Below, in pieces: positions 24,750 to 33,161 of a stretch of DNA of 38,697 nucleotides (its first letter is position 1; each line of letters starts with the position of its first letter). The stretch spans positions 1 to 38,697 of the forward strand of contig NZ_JAGFNS010000016.1 in assembly GCF_017592555.1 (NCBI RefSeq), read 5' to 3'. The position numbers were made by a program, and so were the translations under genes. This DNA comes from Actinoplanes flavus (GTDB lineage Bacteria; Actinomycetota; Actinomycetes; Mycobacteriales; Micromonosporaceae). The notes under the pieces are model-generated. The model saw only the letters and a program-made list of their open reading frames with translations, did no database searches and was not told where the DNA came from.

Positions 24750-24918
24750 CCTCCCCCGTTGCGAAGCCTGGCCGCTCCACCACTCTCTGGGGGCGCTCTT
24801 GGGAAGCATCGGTGGTGAAGCGGCGCTGGGACAGCAGCCTGCCGTAGGTCGCTATCGAACCGCTGTCGATCCGCTCTTGCCGGTTCTGGCTACCCTTCCA
24901 TCGCCGCCCATCGAACGG

Positions 24919-27900
24919 ATGGCCACTGTGCGCTACCGCATTCTAGGAATACTGTCCGTAACCGACAATGAGCTTCCGGTAGCGGTCACGGCCGGCCGGG
25001 AGCGGATCGTGCTCGCCATGCTCCTGCTCCGGCCCGGCCGGATCGTCGGCGTGGGCGAGCTCACCGAGGCGGTCTGGGGCACCGAGCCGCCGGCCACCGC
25101 CCGCGGACAGTTGCAGACCTGCGTGTCCCGGTTGCGCCGGATCCTCCCGGACGGAGCGATCCTCACCGACCCGGCCGGATACGGCATCCGCGTCGAACCC
25201 GGGGACCTGGACTCCGCCGAGTTCCTCCGGCTCGTCGACCAGGCGCGCACGGCCGCCCCGGAGCAGGCCCGTACGGCGTACCGGGCGGCCCTGGACCTGT
25301 GGACCGGCCCGGCCTGCGCCGAGATCGACGCCCCCGAGGTCCGGCAGGCGGCCGCGATGCTGGACGAGCGGCGGGCCCTCGCCGTCGAGGACTGGGTGGA
25401 CCTGGAGCTGGCCGCCGGGCAGGCCCGGGAACTGCTCGGCGAACTGGCCGCCCTGGTCGACCGCTTCCCACTGCGGGAACGGCTGCGCGGGCAGCTGATG
25501 CTGGCGCTGTTCCGGGCCGGGCGGCAGGCCGACGCGCTGGCCGAGTTCCGGCGGGCCCGCGACACGCTCCGCGACGAGCTGGGCATCGATCCCGGCCCGG
25601 AACTCCAGGAACTGCACCGTGACCTGCTCGCCGGATCGGTGCCCGCGGCGGCCGCCCGCCCGTCGGCGCCGGTCGACGTGGTCCGCTGCCTGCCGCGTAC
25701 CGTCCGGGACTTCACCGGCCGGTCCGGGCTGGTCGACCGGCTGATCGGCGAGGTGTCCACGGCCGGGCCGGCGATCCTGACGATCGACGGGATGGCCGGC
25801 AGCGGCAAGACGACCCTCGCGCTGCACGTCGCCACCCTGATCGGCGACCGGTACCCGGACGCGCACCTCTTCGTCGACCTCCAGGGACACAGCGAACACG
25901 ACCCGGTCGACCCGGCCGGCGCCCTGCTCGTCCTGCTGCGCCAGCTCGGCCTCGCCGCCGACGTGATCCCGGCCGCCCTGGTCGACCGGGTCGGGCTCTG
26001 GCGTACCGAGCTGGCCCGCCGACGGGCGCTGGTGGTCTTCGACAACGCCGCGTCCAGCGCCCAGGTGGAGGACCTGCTGCCGACCGCGGCGGGCAGCCTG
26101 GCGGTGGTCACCAGCCGCCGCCGGCTCGCCGGGCTGGACGGCGTGCACCCGGAGTCGTTGCCGGTCCTGGACCCGGACGAGGCGATCGCCCTGCTCGAAC
26201 GGATCGTGGGCGACCGGGTCCGGGCCGAACCGGAGGCGGCCGCCGAGGTGGTCCGGCGCTGCGGCGGCCTGCCGCTCGCCGTGCGGCTGGCCGGCGCCCG
26301 GCTCGCGCACCGGCCCCGGTGGCGGGTGGCCGACCTGGTCCGGCGGCTGGGCGACGCGGCCCTGCCCGAGCTGGCGGTGGAGAGCCGGACCGTGGCCAGC
26401 GCGTTCGCCCTCTCCTTCGGCCAGCTCGCGGAGCACCATCAGCGGCACTACCGGTTGCTCGGCCTCTTCCCCGGCACGCTGCTCGACGCGCCGGCCGCCG
26501 CGGCGCTCACCGGCCTGCCCCTCGACGAGGCCCGGGACCTGCTCGACGAGCTGGTCGACGTCCACCTGCTGGAGGAGCCGGAGGCGGGCGTCTTCCGCAT
26601 GCACGACCTGCTCCGGGAGTACAGCGCGCTGCTCGCCGAGGGGCTGCCCGAACCGGAACGCGGCGCGGCCGTCCTGGCGCTGCTCGACCTGGAGACGTAC
26701 GCCCTGGCCGCCACCACGCCGCCGACCATGGAAAGCCTCGCCAACTTCCTGGAGAAGCTGCCGGACCTGCGGCCCGACCTGCGGGCGGCGATCACCGACC
26801 CGGCCGCCCGGCTGGAGCTGCGCCGGCCGGACCTGGGCGCCTTCCTGGAGGCGGCGGTCCGGTCCGGGCACCCGCAGTACGCGTGGCTCATCCCCCGGGC
26901 CGCCTGGTACCTGCTCTTCTACCGCGGGTACAACCAGGACGTCGTGACCCTGAACGAGCGCGGCCTGGCCGTCGCGCGCGAGGCCGGCGACCTGGACGGG
27001 GTCGCGATGATGGCGAACTACGTGGCCTCCTACCACTACCGGGCCGCCGACTACGACCGGACGCTGGAGTACCTCCAGGAGGCCATCGCGATCCGGGAGC
27101 GGCAGGGCGACCTGCGCGGCCTGGCCCAGTGCCTGTCGAACGTGGCCTCGGTGCAGGTCGCCACCGGCCGGTTCGCCGAGGCCGTGGCGAGCGCGCAGGA
27201 GTCGATCCGGCTGGCCTGCATGGCCCGGCTGCCGATCAACCCGCTGAGCGCGACCACCCAGCTGGGCATCGCGCTGCGGCGGCTCGGCCGGTACGAGGAG
27301 GCGCTGCGCATCGACCGGCTCCGGCTGATGTCCGCCCACTACCCCGGCGAGGCCCACGACTTCGCCGGATGCCTCATGCAGATGCAGCGCAACAAGCGCA
27401 GTCTCGGGCTGAGCACCCTGCCGTCCGACCGGCGGTACCTGGAGATCGCCCTGCGGATCGTCCTGGAACGCTCGCTGGCCCCGCTGGAGGCCGAGGTGCG
27501 CGCGGCGCTGGGCGTGGTCCTGGCCCTCCAGGGCGACTATCCGGCGGCGCTGGCCGAACACCGGCGCTCGGTCGGTATCGCCGACCGGATGAACCAGCTC
27601 CGGTTACGGCAGGAGACCCTCGCCGACTACGGGGACACGCTCCGGGCGTCCGGGGATCCGGGGGCCGCGCGGGCGGCGTACCGGAGATTGATCGATCTGC
27701 CCCACGCGGACCAGCACCCGTTCTTCGTGGCCCGCGCCCTCGCCGGACTCGGCGAGTGCGCCGCGGTGAGCGACCCGGAGGAGGCCCGGCGCCTCTGGTC
27801 CCGGGCGCTGGAGCTGTTCGAGCGGATGGGCGCGCCGGAGCGCTTCGCGGTGGCCGATCGGCTGCGGCTCGCCGAGAGTCGAGAGAGGATGGTCCGGTGA
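24919..27900 (+). CDS. AfsR/SARP-type regulator with NB-ARC and TPR domains
   Basis: A large ATP-binding transcriptional activator of 993 residues. Residues 1-95 form the OmpR-type winged helix (RERIVLAMLLLRPGRIVGVG, GQLQTCVSRLRRIL), 100-245 the bacterial transcriptional activation domain (RFPLRERLRGQLMLALFRAG), then a STAND ATPase with P-loop GMAGSGKTT (about 291-299), Walker B ALVVFDNAA and GGLPLAVRLAG. About 650-990 contain TPR repeats. This is the AfsR layout, usually controlling secondary metabolism or development. Start: ATG 24919 or GTG 24928; TACCCT (24891-24896) is a -10 candidate. The longer TTG frame from 24799 lacks support. The stop overlaps fumC (GTGA), an unusual neighbour for such a regulator. 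Confidence 0.92.
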   Translation: MATVRYRILGILSVTDNELPVAVTAGRERIVLAMLLLRPGRIVGVGELTEAVWGTEPPATARGQLQTCVSRLRRILPDGAILTDPAGYGIRVEPGDLDSAEFLRLVDQARTAAPEQARTAYRAALDLWTGPACAEIDAPEVRQAAAMLDERRALAVEDWVDLELAAGQARELLGELAALVDRFPLRERLRGQLMLALFRAGRQADALAEFRRARDTLRDELGIDPGPELQELHRDLLAGSVPAAAARPSAPVDVVRCLPRTVRDFTGRSGLVDRLIGEVSTAGPAILTIDGMAGSGKTTLALHVATLIGDRYPDAHLFVDLQGHSEHDPVDPAGALLVLLRQLGLAADVIPAALVDRVGLWRTELARRRALVVFDNAASSAQVEDLLPTAAGSLAVVTSRRRLAGLDGVHPESLPVLDPDEAIALLERIVGDRVRAEPEAAAEVVRRCGGLPLAVRLAGARLAHRPRWRVADLVRRLGDAALPELAVESRTVASAFALSFGQLAEHHQRHYRLLGLFPGTLLDAPAAAALTGLPLDEARDLLDELVDVHLLEEPEAGVFRMHDLLREYSALLAEGLPEPERGAAVLALLDLETYALAATTPPTMESLANFLEKLPDLRPDLRAAITDPAARLELRRPDLGAFLEAAVRSGHPQYAWLIPRAAWYLLFYRGYNQDVVTLNERGLAVAREAGDLDGVAMMANYVASYHYRAADYDRTLEYLQEAIAIRERQGDLRGLAQCLSNVASVQVATGRFAEAVASAQESIRLACMARLPINPLSATTQLGIALRRLGRYEEALRIDRLRLMSAHYPGEAHDFAGCLMQMQRNKRSLGLSTLPSDRRYLEIALRIVLERSLAPLEAEVRAALGVVLALQGDYPAALAEHRRSVGIADRMNQLRLRQETLADYGDTLRASGDPGAARAAYRRLIDLPHADQHPFFVARALAGLGECAAVSDPEEARRLWSRALELFERMGAPERFAVADRLRLAESRERMVR

Positions 27901-29294
27901 CGACCGACGAGAGTGGTTTCCGGACCGAGCGCGACACGATGGGCGAGGTGCTCGTCCCGGCCGCGGCCCTGTGGCGTGCGCAGACCCAGCGGGCGGTGGA
28001 GAACTTCCCGATCTCCGGCCGGGGGCTGGAGGCGTCGCACATCCGGGCGCTGGCCCGGATCAAGGGCGCCGCGGCGCGGGCCAACGCGAGCCTCGGCGTG
28101 CTGGAGAAGGACCTGGCCGAGTCGATCGCGACCGCCGCGGCGCACGTGGCCGACGGCGGCTACGACGACCAGTTCCCGGTCGACGTCTTCCAGACCGGCT
28201 CGGGCACCTCGTCCAACATGAACGCGAACGAGGTGATCGCCACCCTGGCGAGCCGTGACCTGGGCCGGCCGGTGCATCCGAACGACCACGTCAACGCCTC
28301 CCAGTCGTCCAACGACGTCTTCCCCTCGTCGATCCACCTGGCCGCGGTGGAACAGGTGAGTGGCGAGCTGATCCCGGCCCTCGCCCATCTCGCCTCCGTC
28401 CTCCAGGCGAAATCCTCCGATTTCGCGGGGGTGGTCAAGAGCGGCCGCACGCATCTCATGGACGCCACCCCGGTCACCCTCGGGCAGGAGTTCTCCGGGT
28501 ACGCGCGCCAGGTCACCAACGGCGTCGAGCGCCTTCAGGCCACCCTGCCCCGGCTCGGTGAGCTGCCGCTCGGCGGCACCGCGGTGGGCACCGGGGTGAA
28601 CACGCCGCCCGGGTTCGCGCAGGCGGTGATCCGGCTGCTCGCCGACGAGACCGGCCTGCCGCTGACCGAGGCCCGCGACCACTTCGAGGCGCAGGGCGCC
28701 CGGGACGCGCTGGTCGAGGCGTCCGGCCAGCTGCGGGTGATCGCCGCCGGCCTCTACAAGATCGCCAACGACATCCGCTGGATGGGCTCCGGGCCCCGGG
28801 CCGGTCTGCGCGAGCTGCGCCTGCCCGACCTCCAGCCCGGCTCGTCGATCATGCCGGGCAAGGTGAACCCGGTGGTCCCCGAGGCGGTCCGCCAGGTCGC
28901 CGCCCAGGTGATCGGCAACGACGCGACGGTCGCCTTCGCCGGCACCCAGGGCGACTTCGAGCTCAACGTGATGCTGCCGGTGATGGCCCGCAACCTGCTG
29001 GAGTCGATCCGGCTGCTGGCCGCCGTGTCCCGGCTCCTCGCCGACCGCTGCGTCGCGGGCCTGGAGGCCAACGAGGAGATCGCCCGGGGGTACGCGGAGG
29101 GTTCGCCGTCGATCGTCACCCCGCTCAACCGGTACCTCGGCTACGACGAGGCGGCCGCGATCGCCAAGGAGGCGCTCGCCACCGGACGGACCATCCGCGA
29201 GGTGGTGATCGGGCGCGGCCACGTCGGGGCGGGCCGGCTCACCGAGGCGCAGCTCGACGAAGCGCTCGACGTGCTCCGGATGACGCGTCCCTGA
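27897..29294 (+). CDS. fumC: Class II fumarate hydratase FumC
   Basis: The oxygen-stable, iron-free fumarase of the TCA cycle. The 465 residues include the fumarase/aspartase signature GSSIMPGKVNPV, GSGTSSNMNANEVIA and VNASQSSNDVFPSSIH, with the TH pair in SGRTHLMDATPVTLGQE. This distinguishes it from aspartate ammonia-lyase by overall FumC-like motifs, though the two share the signature. GTG at 27897 overlaps the AfsR-like stop by 4 nt; the in-frame ATG at 27939 (MGEVLVP) would shorten it by 14 codons but still leave the fold intact. The coupling suggests expression with the regulator. cysS follows after 23 nt, with its own promoter. Confidence 0.95.
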   Translation: MTTDESGFRTERDTMGEVLVPAAALWRAQTQRAVENFPISGRGLEASHIRALARIKGAAARANASLGVLEKDLAESIATAAAHVADGGYDDQFPVDVFQTGSGTSSNMNANEVIATLASRDLGRPVHPNDHVNASQSSNDVFPSSIHLAAVEQVSGELIPALAHLASVLQAKSSDFAGVVKSGRTHLMDATPVTLGQEFSGYARQVTNGVERLQATLPRLGELPLGGTAVGTGVNTPPGFAQAVIRLLADETGLPLTEARDHFEAQGARDALVEASGQLRVIAAGLYKIANDIRWMGSGPRAGLRELRLPDLQPGSSIMPGKVNPVVPEAVRQVAAQVIGNDATVAFAGTQGDFELNVMLPVMARNLLESIRLLAAVSRLLADRCVAGLEANEEIARGYAEGSPSIVTPLNRYLGYDEAAAIAKEALATGRTIREVVIGRGHVGAGRLTEAQLDEALDVLRMTRP

Positions 29295-29305
29295 GGTCCG
29301 GCCGG

Positions 29306-29311
29306 TACCCT
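29306..29311 (+). promoter_or_regulatory. -10 box (TACCCT) of cysS
   Basis: TACCCT ends exactly 6 nt before GTG 29318, the same box and spacing as at 21067. Confidence 0.6.
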
Positions 29312-29317
29312 TGTACG

Positions 29318-30733
29318 GTGACTCTCCGCCTGTATGACACCGCGACCCGATCGGTCCGGGACTTCGTCCCGATGACGCCCGGTCAGGCGGGGATCTACCT
29401 GTGTGGCGTCACCGTGCAGTCCTCGCCCCACATCGGCCATCTGCGCTCCGCCGTCAACTACGACGTGTTGCGGCGCTGGCTGCTGCACGAGGGGCTGGAG
29501 GTCACCTTCGTCCGCAACGTCACCGACGTGGACGACAAGATCCTGCAGAAGTCGCTGGAGCACAAGCGGCCGTGGTGGGCCATCGCCTACGAGAACCGGC
29601 TGCTGCTGGAGCGCGACTACCGCGCCCTCAACGTGCTGCCGCCGACGTACGAGCCGTTGGCCACCGGGCACATCACCGAGATGCACGAGCTGATCGGGGC
29701 GCTGATCGAGCGTGGACACGCCTACCCCGGTGGGGGCGACTGCGCCGACGTCTACTTCGACGTGCTCTCCTACCGCGACTACGGCGCGCTCTCCGGTCAG
29801 CGGCCGGAGGACATGCGCGACGCCGGCGACGCCCCGGTGCGCGACAAGCGCGACCACCGTGACTTCGCCCTGTGGAAGGGCGTGAAGGCGGACGAGCCGC
29901 AGGACGCGTACTGGCCGTCGCCCTGGGGCCGCGGCCGGCCCGGCTGGCACATCGAGTGCTCGGCCATGGCCCAGCGCTATCTCGGCGACGAGTTCGACAT
30001 CCACGGCGGCGGCCTCGACCTCACCTTCCCGCACCACGAGAACGAGGTGGCCCAGTCCAAGGCGGCCGGTCTCGGTTTCGCCCGCTACTGGGTGCACCAC
30101 GCGCTGCTCAACCTCGGTGACTCCAAGATGAGCAAGTCGCTGGGCAACGTGATCGATCTGAACTCGGTGACCGAGGCCGGCATCCGCCCGGTCGAGCTGC
30201 GCTACTACCTGGGCAGCCCGCACTACCGCTCACGGATCGACTACTCCGACGAGGCGCTGCGGGAGGCCGCGGTCGCCTACCGGCGGATCGAGGGCTTCGT
30301 GCAGCGCGCGGCCGAGGTTGTCGGCAACGGGCGGCCCAAGGCGGTGCCGCCGGCCTTCGCCGACGCGATGAACGACGACCTGAACACCTCGGCGGCGCTC
30401 GCGGTCGTGCACGACACCATCCGGGAGGGCAACACCGCCCTGGCCGCCGGTGACGAGCCGGCCATCCGCGGCGCGCTGACCGCGGTCCGGGCCATGCTCG
30501 GCGTGCTCGGCATCGACCCGTTCGACGGCGCCTGGAGTGGCGGCGAGAGTGGCAACGATCTCAAGCCGGTGGTCGACTCCCTGGTCGCCCTGGCATTGGA
30601 ACAGCGGGCCCAGGCCCGCGCACGTAAGGACTGGGCGGCCGCCGACTCGGTGCGGGACCAGCTCAAGAACGCGGGTATTCAGGTGGAGGACACTCCGACC
30701 GGGCCGCGCTGGACGGTAGGAGAACAGCACTGA
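29318..30733 (+). CDS. cysS: Cysteinyl-tRNA synthetase
   Basis: Class I aminoacyl-tRNA synthetase of 471 residues. The HIGH signature is H38-IGH41 in SPHIGHLRS, preceded by the zinc ligand C29. The second zinc region is HIECSAMAQRYLG with FDIHGGGLDLTFPHHENE, and KMSKS is in DSKMSKSLGNVIDL (about residue 270). The C-terminal anticodon-binding part ends in VEDTPTGPRWTVG. Length is that of a true CysS rather than the shorter MshC ligase of mycothiol synthesis, whose C-terminus differs. The stop TGA shares one base with the rlmB ATG (TGATG), so the two are translationally coupled, as in mycobacteria. Confidence 0.95.
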   Translation: MTLRLYDTATRSVRDFVPMTPGQAGIYLCGVTVQSSPHIGHLRSAVNYDVLRRWLLHEGLEVTFVRNVTDVDDKILQKSLEHKRPWWAIAYENRLLLERDYRALNVLPPTYEPLATGHITEMHELIGALIERGHAYPGGGDCADVYFDVLSYRDYGALSGQRPEDMRDAGDAPVRDKRDHRDFALWKGVKADEPQDAYWPSPWGRGRPGWHIECSAMAQRYLGDEFDIHGGGLDLTFPHHENEVAQSKAAGLGFARYWVHHALLNLGDSKMSKSLGNVIDLNSVTEAGIRPVELRYYLGSPHYRSRIDYSDEALREAAVAYRRIEGFVQRAAEVVGNGRPKAVPPAFADAMNDDLNTSAALAVVHDTIREGNTALAAGDEPAIRGALTAVRAMLGVLGIDPFDGAWSGGESGNDLKPVVDSLVALALEQRAQARARKDWAAADSVRDQLKNAGIQVEDTPTGPRWTVGEQH

Positions 30734-31860
30734 TGGCCGGCAATTCGTTCAATGCGAGCAAGCGCTCCACCTCGAAGAAGGGGGCGAGCATCGGGTCCGG
30801 CGGCAAGAACCGCGCCGGGCTCAAGGGCCGGGGCAAGACCCTGCCGGCTGACGAGCGCCCCTGGCACAAGGGCTACTCGGGCACCGAGAAGCTGCCCGAG
30901 AAGACCGCTCGTAAGCAGGAGAAGGAGCGCCGGGCGGCGGCCGCCGAGGGCCGTGCGCCCAAGGTCGGCGTCCCCGGCAGCAAGGACACCACCTGGGGCC
31001 GGGGCGGTGGCCGGGCCGCCGGGATCACCCGGACCCAGTCGGCCCGCGGCGGCGTGCGGGGCGGCGGTCCGCGGGGGCCGCGGATCGCACCCGGGCGCCG
31101 GTCCAACCCCACCAAGGAAGGTCCCGAGCTGCTGCTCGGCCGCAACCCGGTGGTCGAGGCGCTGCGGGCCGTGGTGCCCGCCACCGCGCTGTACGTGGCG
31201 CAGGGCATCGACATCGACGAGCGGGTCGCCGAGATCGTCCGGACCTCCGGTGACCGGGGCATCCCGATCCTGGAGATCAGCCGCAACGAGCTGGACCGGA
31301 TGACCGGCGGCGTGCTGCACCAGGGCGTCGGGCTCCAGGTGCCGCCGTTCGCGTACGAGGACTTCGAGGACCTGGTCAACGCGGCGCTGGAGCAGACGTC
31401 CCCGCTGCTGGTGGCCCTGGACGGCATCACCGACCCGCGCAACGTGGGCGCCGTGATCCGGTCGGTGGCGGCCTTCGGCGGGCATGGCGTCTTCATGACC
31501 GAGCGGCGGGCCGCCGGCATCACCGCGACCGCCTGGCGCACCAGCGCCGGCGCGGCCGCCCGGGTGCCGGTGTCGCAGGTGGTCAACCTGACCCGGGCGA
31601 TCAAGTCGGCGCAGAAGGCGGGCTTCACCGCCATCGGGCTGGACGCCGACGGCGAGACCGACCTCTACCAGCTGGAGGCGGCGGTCGGGCCGCTGCTCGT
31701 GGTGGTCGGCTCCGAGGGCCGCGGCCTGTCCCGCCTCGTCGGTGAGACCTGTGACCTGCGGGTGAGCATCCCGATGGCCTCCGACGTGGAGTCCCTCAAC
31801 GCCAGCGTGGCGGCGGCCGTGACCCTCGCCGAGGTGAGCCGCCGCCGATCCCAGGGCTGA
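30733..31860 (+). CDS. rlmB: 23S rRNA (guanosine-2'-O)-methyltransferase RlmB, TrmH/SpoU family
   Basis: A 2'-O-ribose methyltransferase with a trefoil-knot SPOUT fold. The core is residues about 130-375: substrate-binding GRNPVVEALRAVVP, motif 1 DGITDPRNVGAVIRSVAAFGG, motif 2 VVVGSEGRGLSRLV and motif 3 SIPMASDVESLNASVAAAV. Residues 1-125 form a basic, Gly/Lys/Arg-rich disordered extension (for example KKGASIGSGGKNRAGLKGRGK), longer than E. coli RlmB (about 243 residues) but usual in actinobacteria; it probably adds RNA affinity. ATG overlaps the cysS stop by one base. The target G2251-equivalent in 23S rRNA is inferred from family. Convergent with the next gene, 6 nt apart. Confidence 0.92.
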   Translation: MAGNSFNASKRSTSKKGASIGSGGKNRAGLKGRGKTLPADERPWHKGYSGTEKLPEKTARKQEKERRAAAAEGRAPKVGVPGSKDTTWGRGGGRAAGITRTQSARGGVRGGGPRGPRIAPGRRSNPTKEGPELLLGRNPVVEALRAVVPATALYVAQGIDIDERVAEIVRTSGDRGIPILEISRNELDRMTGGVLHQGVGLQVPPFAYEDFEDLVNAALEQTSPLLVALDGITDPRNVGAVIRSVAAFGGHGVFMTERRAAGITATAWRTSAGAAARVPVSQVVNLTRAIKSAQKAGFTAIGLDADGETDLYQLEAAVGPLLVVVGSEGRGLSRLVGETCDLRVSIPMASDVESLNASVAAAVTLAEVSRRRSQG

Positions 31861-31866
31861 GTCCGG

Positions 31867-32982
31867 CTAGAAGTAGGCGCGCAGGCGGCTGCCGTCCGTG
31901 AGGAAGAGGCGGCCGTCTGCCACCGTCGGTGGGTAGAACTCGCCACTCGGCATGCCGCCCTTGTACTCCTTGCCGGTCACCGCGTCGGCGATCGACAGCG
32001 GGTCTCCCATGCCGCTCGGGCTGTAGACCAGTTTCCCGGCCCGGACCGGCTGGCCGGCGTCGTTCGGCAGGTGGATCGACCACAGCTTCTTGCCGTTGCG
32101 TGCGTCCACACAGATGGTGCTGGTCCCTCGTGGGAAGTAGAGGCGGTTGTCGTCGGCGGTGACCGCGGACACCTGCCACTCCGAATCCCAGGCCCGGTTG
32201 CCGTTCGCCGCGTCGATGGCGGCCAGCCCGCCATCCTTGCGGCTGACGTAGAACCGGGAGCCGGACGGGTTGCTGCCGACCGCCGTCCAGTTCTCCGGGC
32301 TGCTCCAGATCGTCGCACCGGTCTTGATGTCGACCGCCCGCGAGCCCTGCGTCCCGGCGCGCAGCAGGAGCCGCCCCTGGGCCGACAGCAGCCCGTCCGC
32401 GCGGGTGCCGAAGAGCTTCCACATCCGGGCACCGCTGGACAGCCGGTGCGCGACCGTGGACACCTCGAAGTCGGGTCGGCTGTCGACCACGATCACACCC
32501 CGGTCGACGATCATGTCCTGGCTGGGCACACTGAGCGGCATGTCCCAGAGCCGGGTGCCGGTGGTTGCCCGGAACGCGGTCACGTAGCTCTGCTGCCGGT
32601 CGCAGGCGTAGGTGAGCGTGACCAGGGTGTCGTCGGCCAGAGCCATCCGCTTCACGCCGCGACGTTTCAGGTCCGCGTGCCAGCGGCGCTTGCCGGTGGC
32701 CGGATCGTACGCCCCGACGCCTCCGGGATCGCTGGTGTAGATGTTGCCGTACCCGGCGAGGGGTTCCCGGCCGACCTCGCACTCCAGTGACCCGTGGGTT
32801 GCCATGTCCCAGCGCCGTTTGATCGTGCCGACCGATGAAGGGGTCAGTTCGGTCTCGTGCGGGTTGTAGAAGGTGAGGCCGGGGCCGTACCCGGTCTGGG
32901 TCCACTCCGAGGCCGGTGATGGCACCGGCGCGGCGGGCAGACTGAGTGCCGCGCCCAGCGCGGCTATCAGGATGAAGTTCAC
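31867..32982 (-). CDS. Secreted PQQ-like beta-propeller protein
   Basis: 371 residues. A hydrophobic N-terminus (MNFILIAALGAALSLPAAP) acts as signal peptide or anchor. The rest is a propeller with clear repeats: VGAYDPATGKRRWHADL, YVTAFRATTGTRLWDMPL, AVDIKTGATIWSS, LAAIDAANGNRAWDSEW and TICVDARNGKKLWSIHL. The D-x2-TG-x4-W pattern is that of PQQ-like repeats without evidence for PQQ binding. The start is GTG 32982; there is no obvious ribosome-binding site. Third of four such genes in the window and the most regular in repeat sequence. Substrate or partner unknown. Confidence 0.8.
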   Translation of the reverse strand: MNFILIAALGAALSLPAAPVPSPASEWTQTGYGPGLTFYNPHETELTPSSVGTIKRRWDMATHGSLECEVGREPLAGYGNIYTSDPGGVGAYDPATGKRRWHADLKRRGVKRMALADDTLVTLTYACDRQQSYVTAFRATTGTRLWDMPLSVPSQDMIVDRGVIVVDSRPDFEVSTVAHRLSSGARMWKLFGTRADGLLSAQGRLLLRAGTQGSRAVDIKTGATIWSSPENWTAVGSNPSGSRFYVSRKDGGLAAIDAANGNRAWDSEWQVSAVTADDNRLYFPRGTSTICVDARNGKKLWSIHLPNDAGQPVRAGKLVYSPSGMGDPLSIADAVTGKEYKGGMPSGEFYPPTVADGRLFLTDGSRLRAYF

Positions 32983-33161
32983 GCAAGATCAACGACTGGG
33001 CCGGGATCGATGATGCGGTGGGCTTCCGGCCGGCCGAAAGCCCATGCCGTTGCGTCGCGACGATCCGGTGCCGACTCGTCCGTTCAGATGATCAACTTCG
33101 CTCGGTTCCCGCGTAGGCTCGCCCCGGCGAGTAGTCCCACTTTGGTCGTTGTGAGGTATCC

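Noticed and set aside
24841..24900. A tRNA-like TCGAACC motif on the plus strand in the AfsR upstream region.
   Set aside because: The flanking bases do not pair as a T stem and no acceptor or anticodon arm can be drawn.
24799..24918. A TTG-initiated N-terminal extension of 40 codons on the AfsR-like regulator.
   Set aside because: The extension precedes the winged-helix domain without homology, and a -10 candidate (24891-24896) lies inside it.
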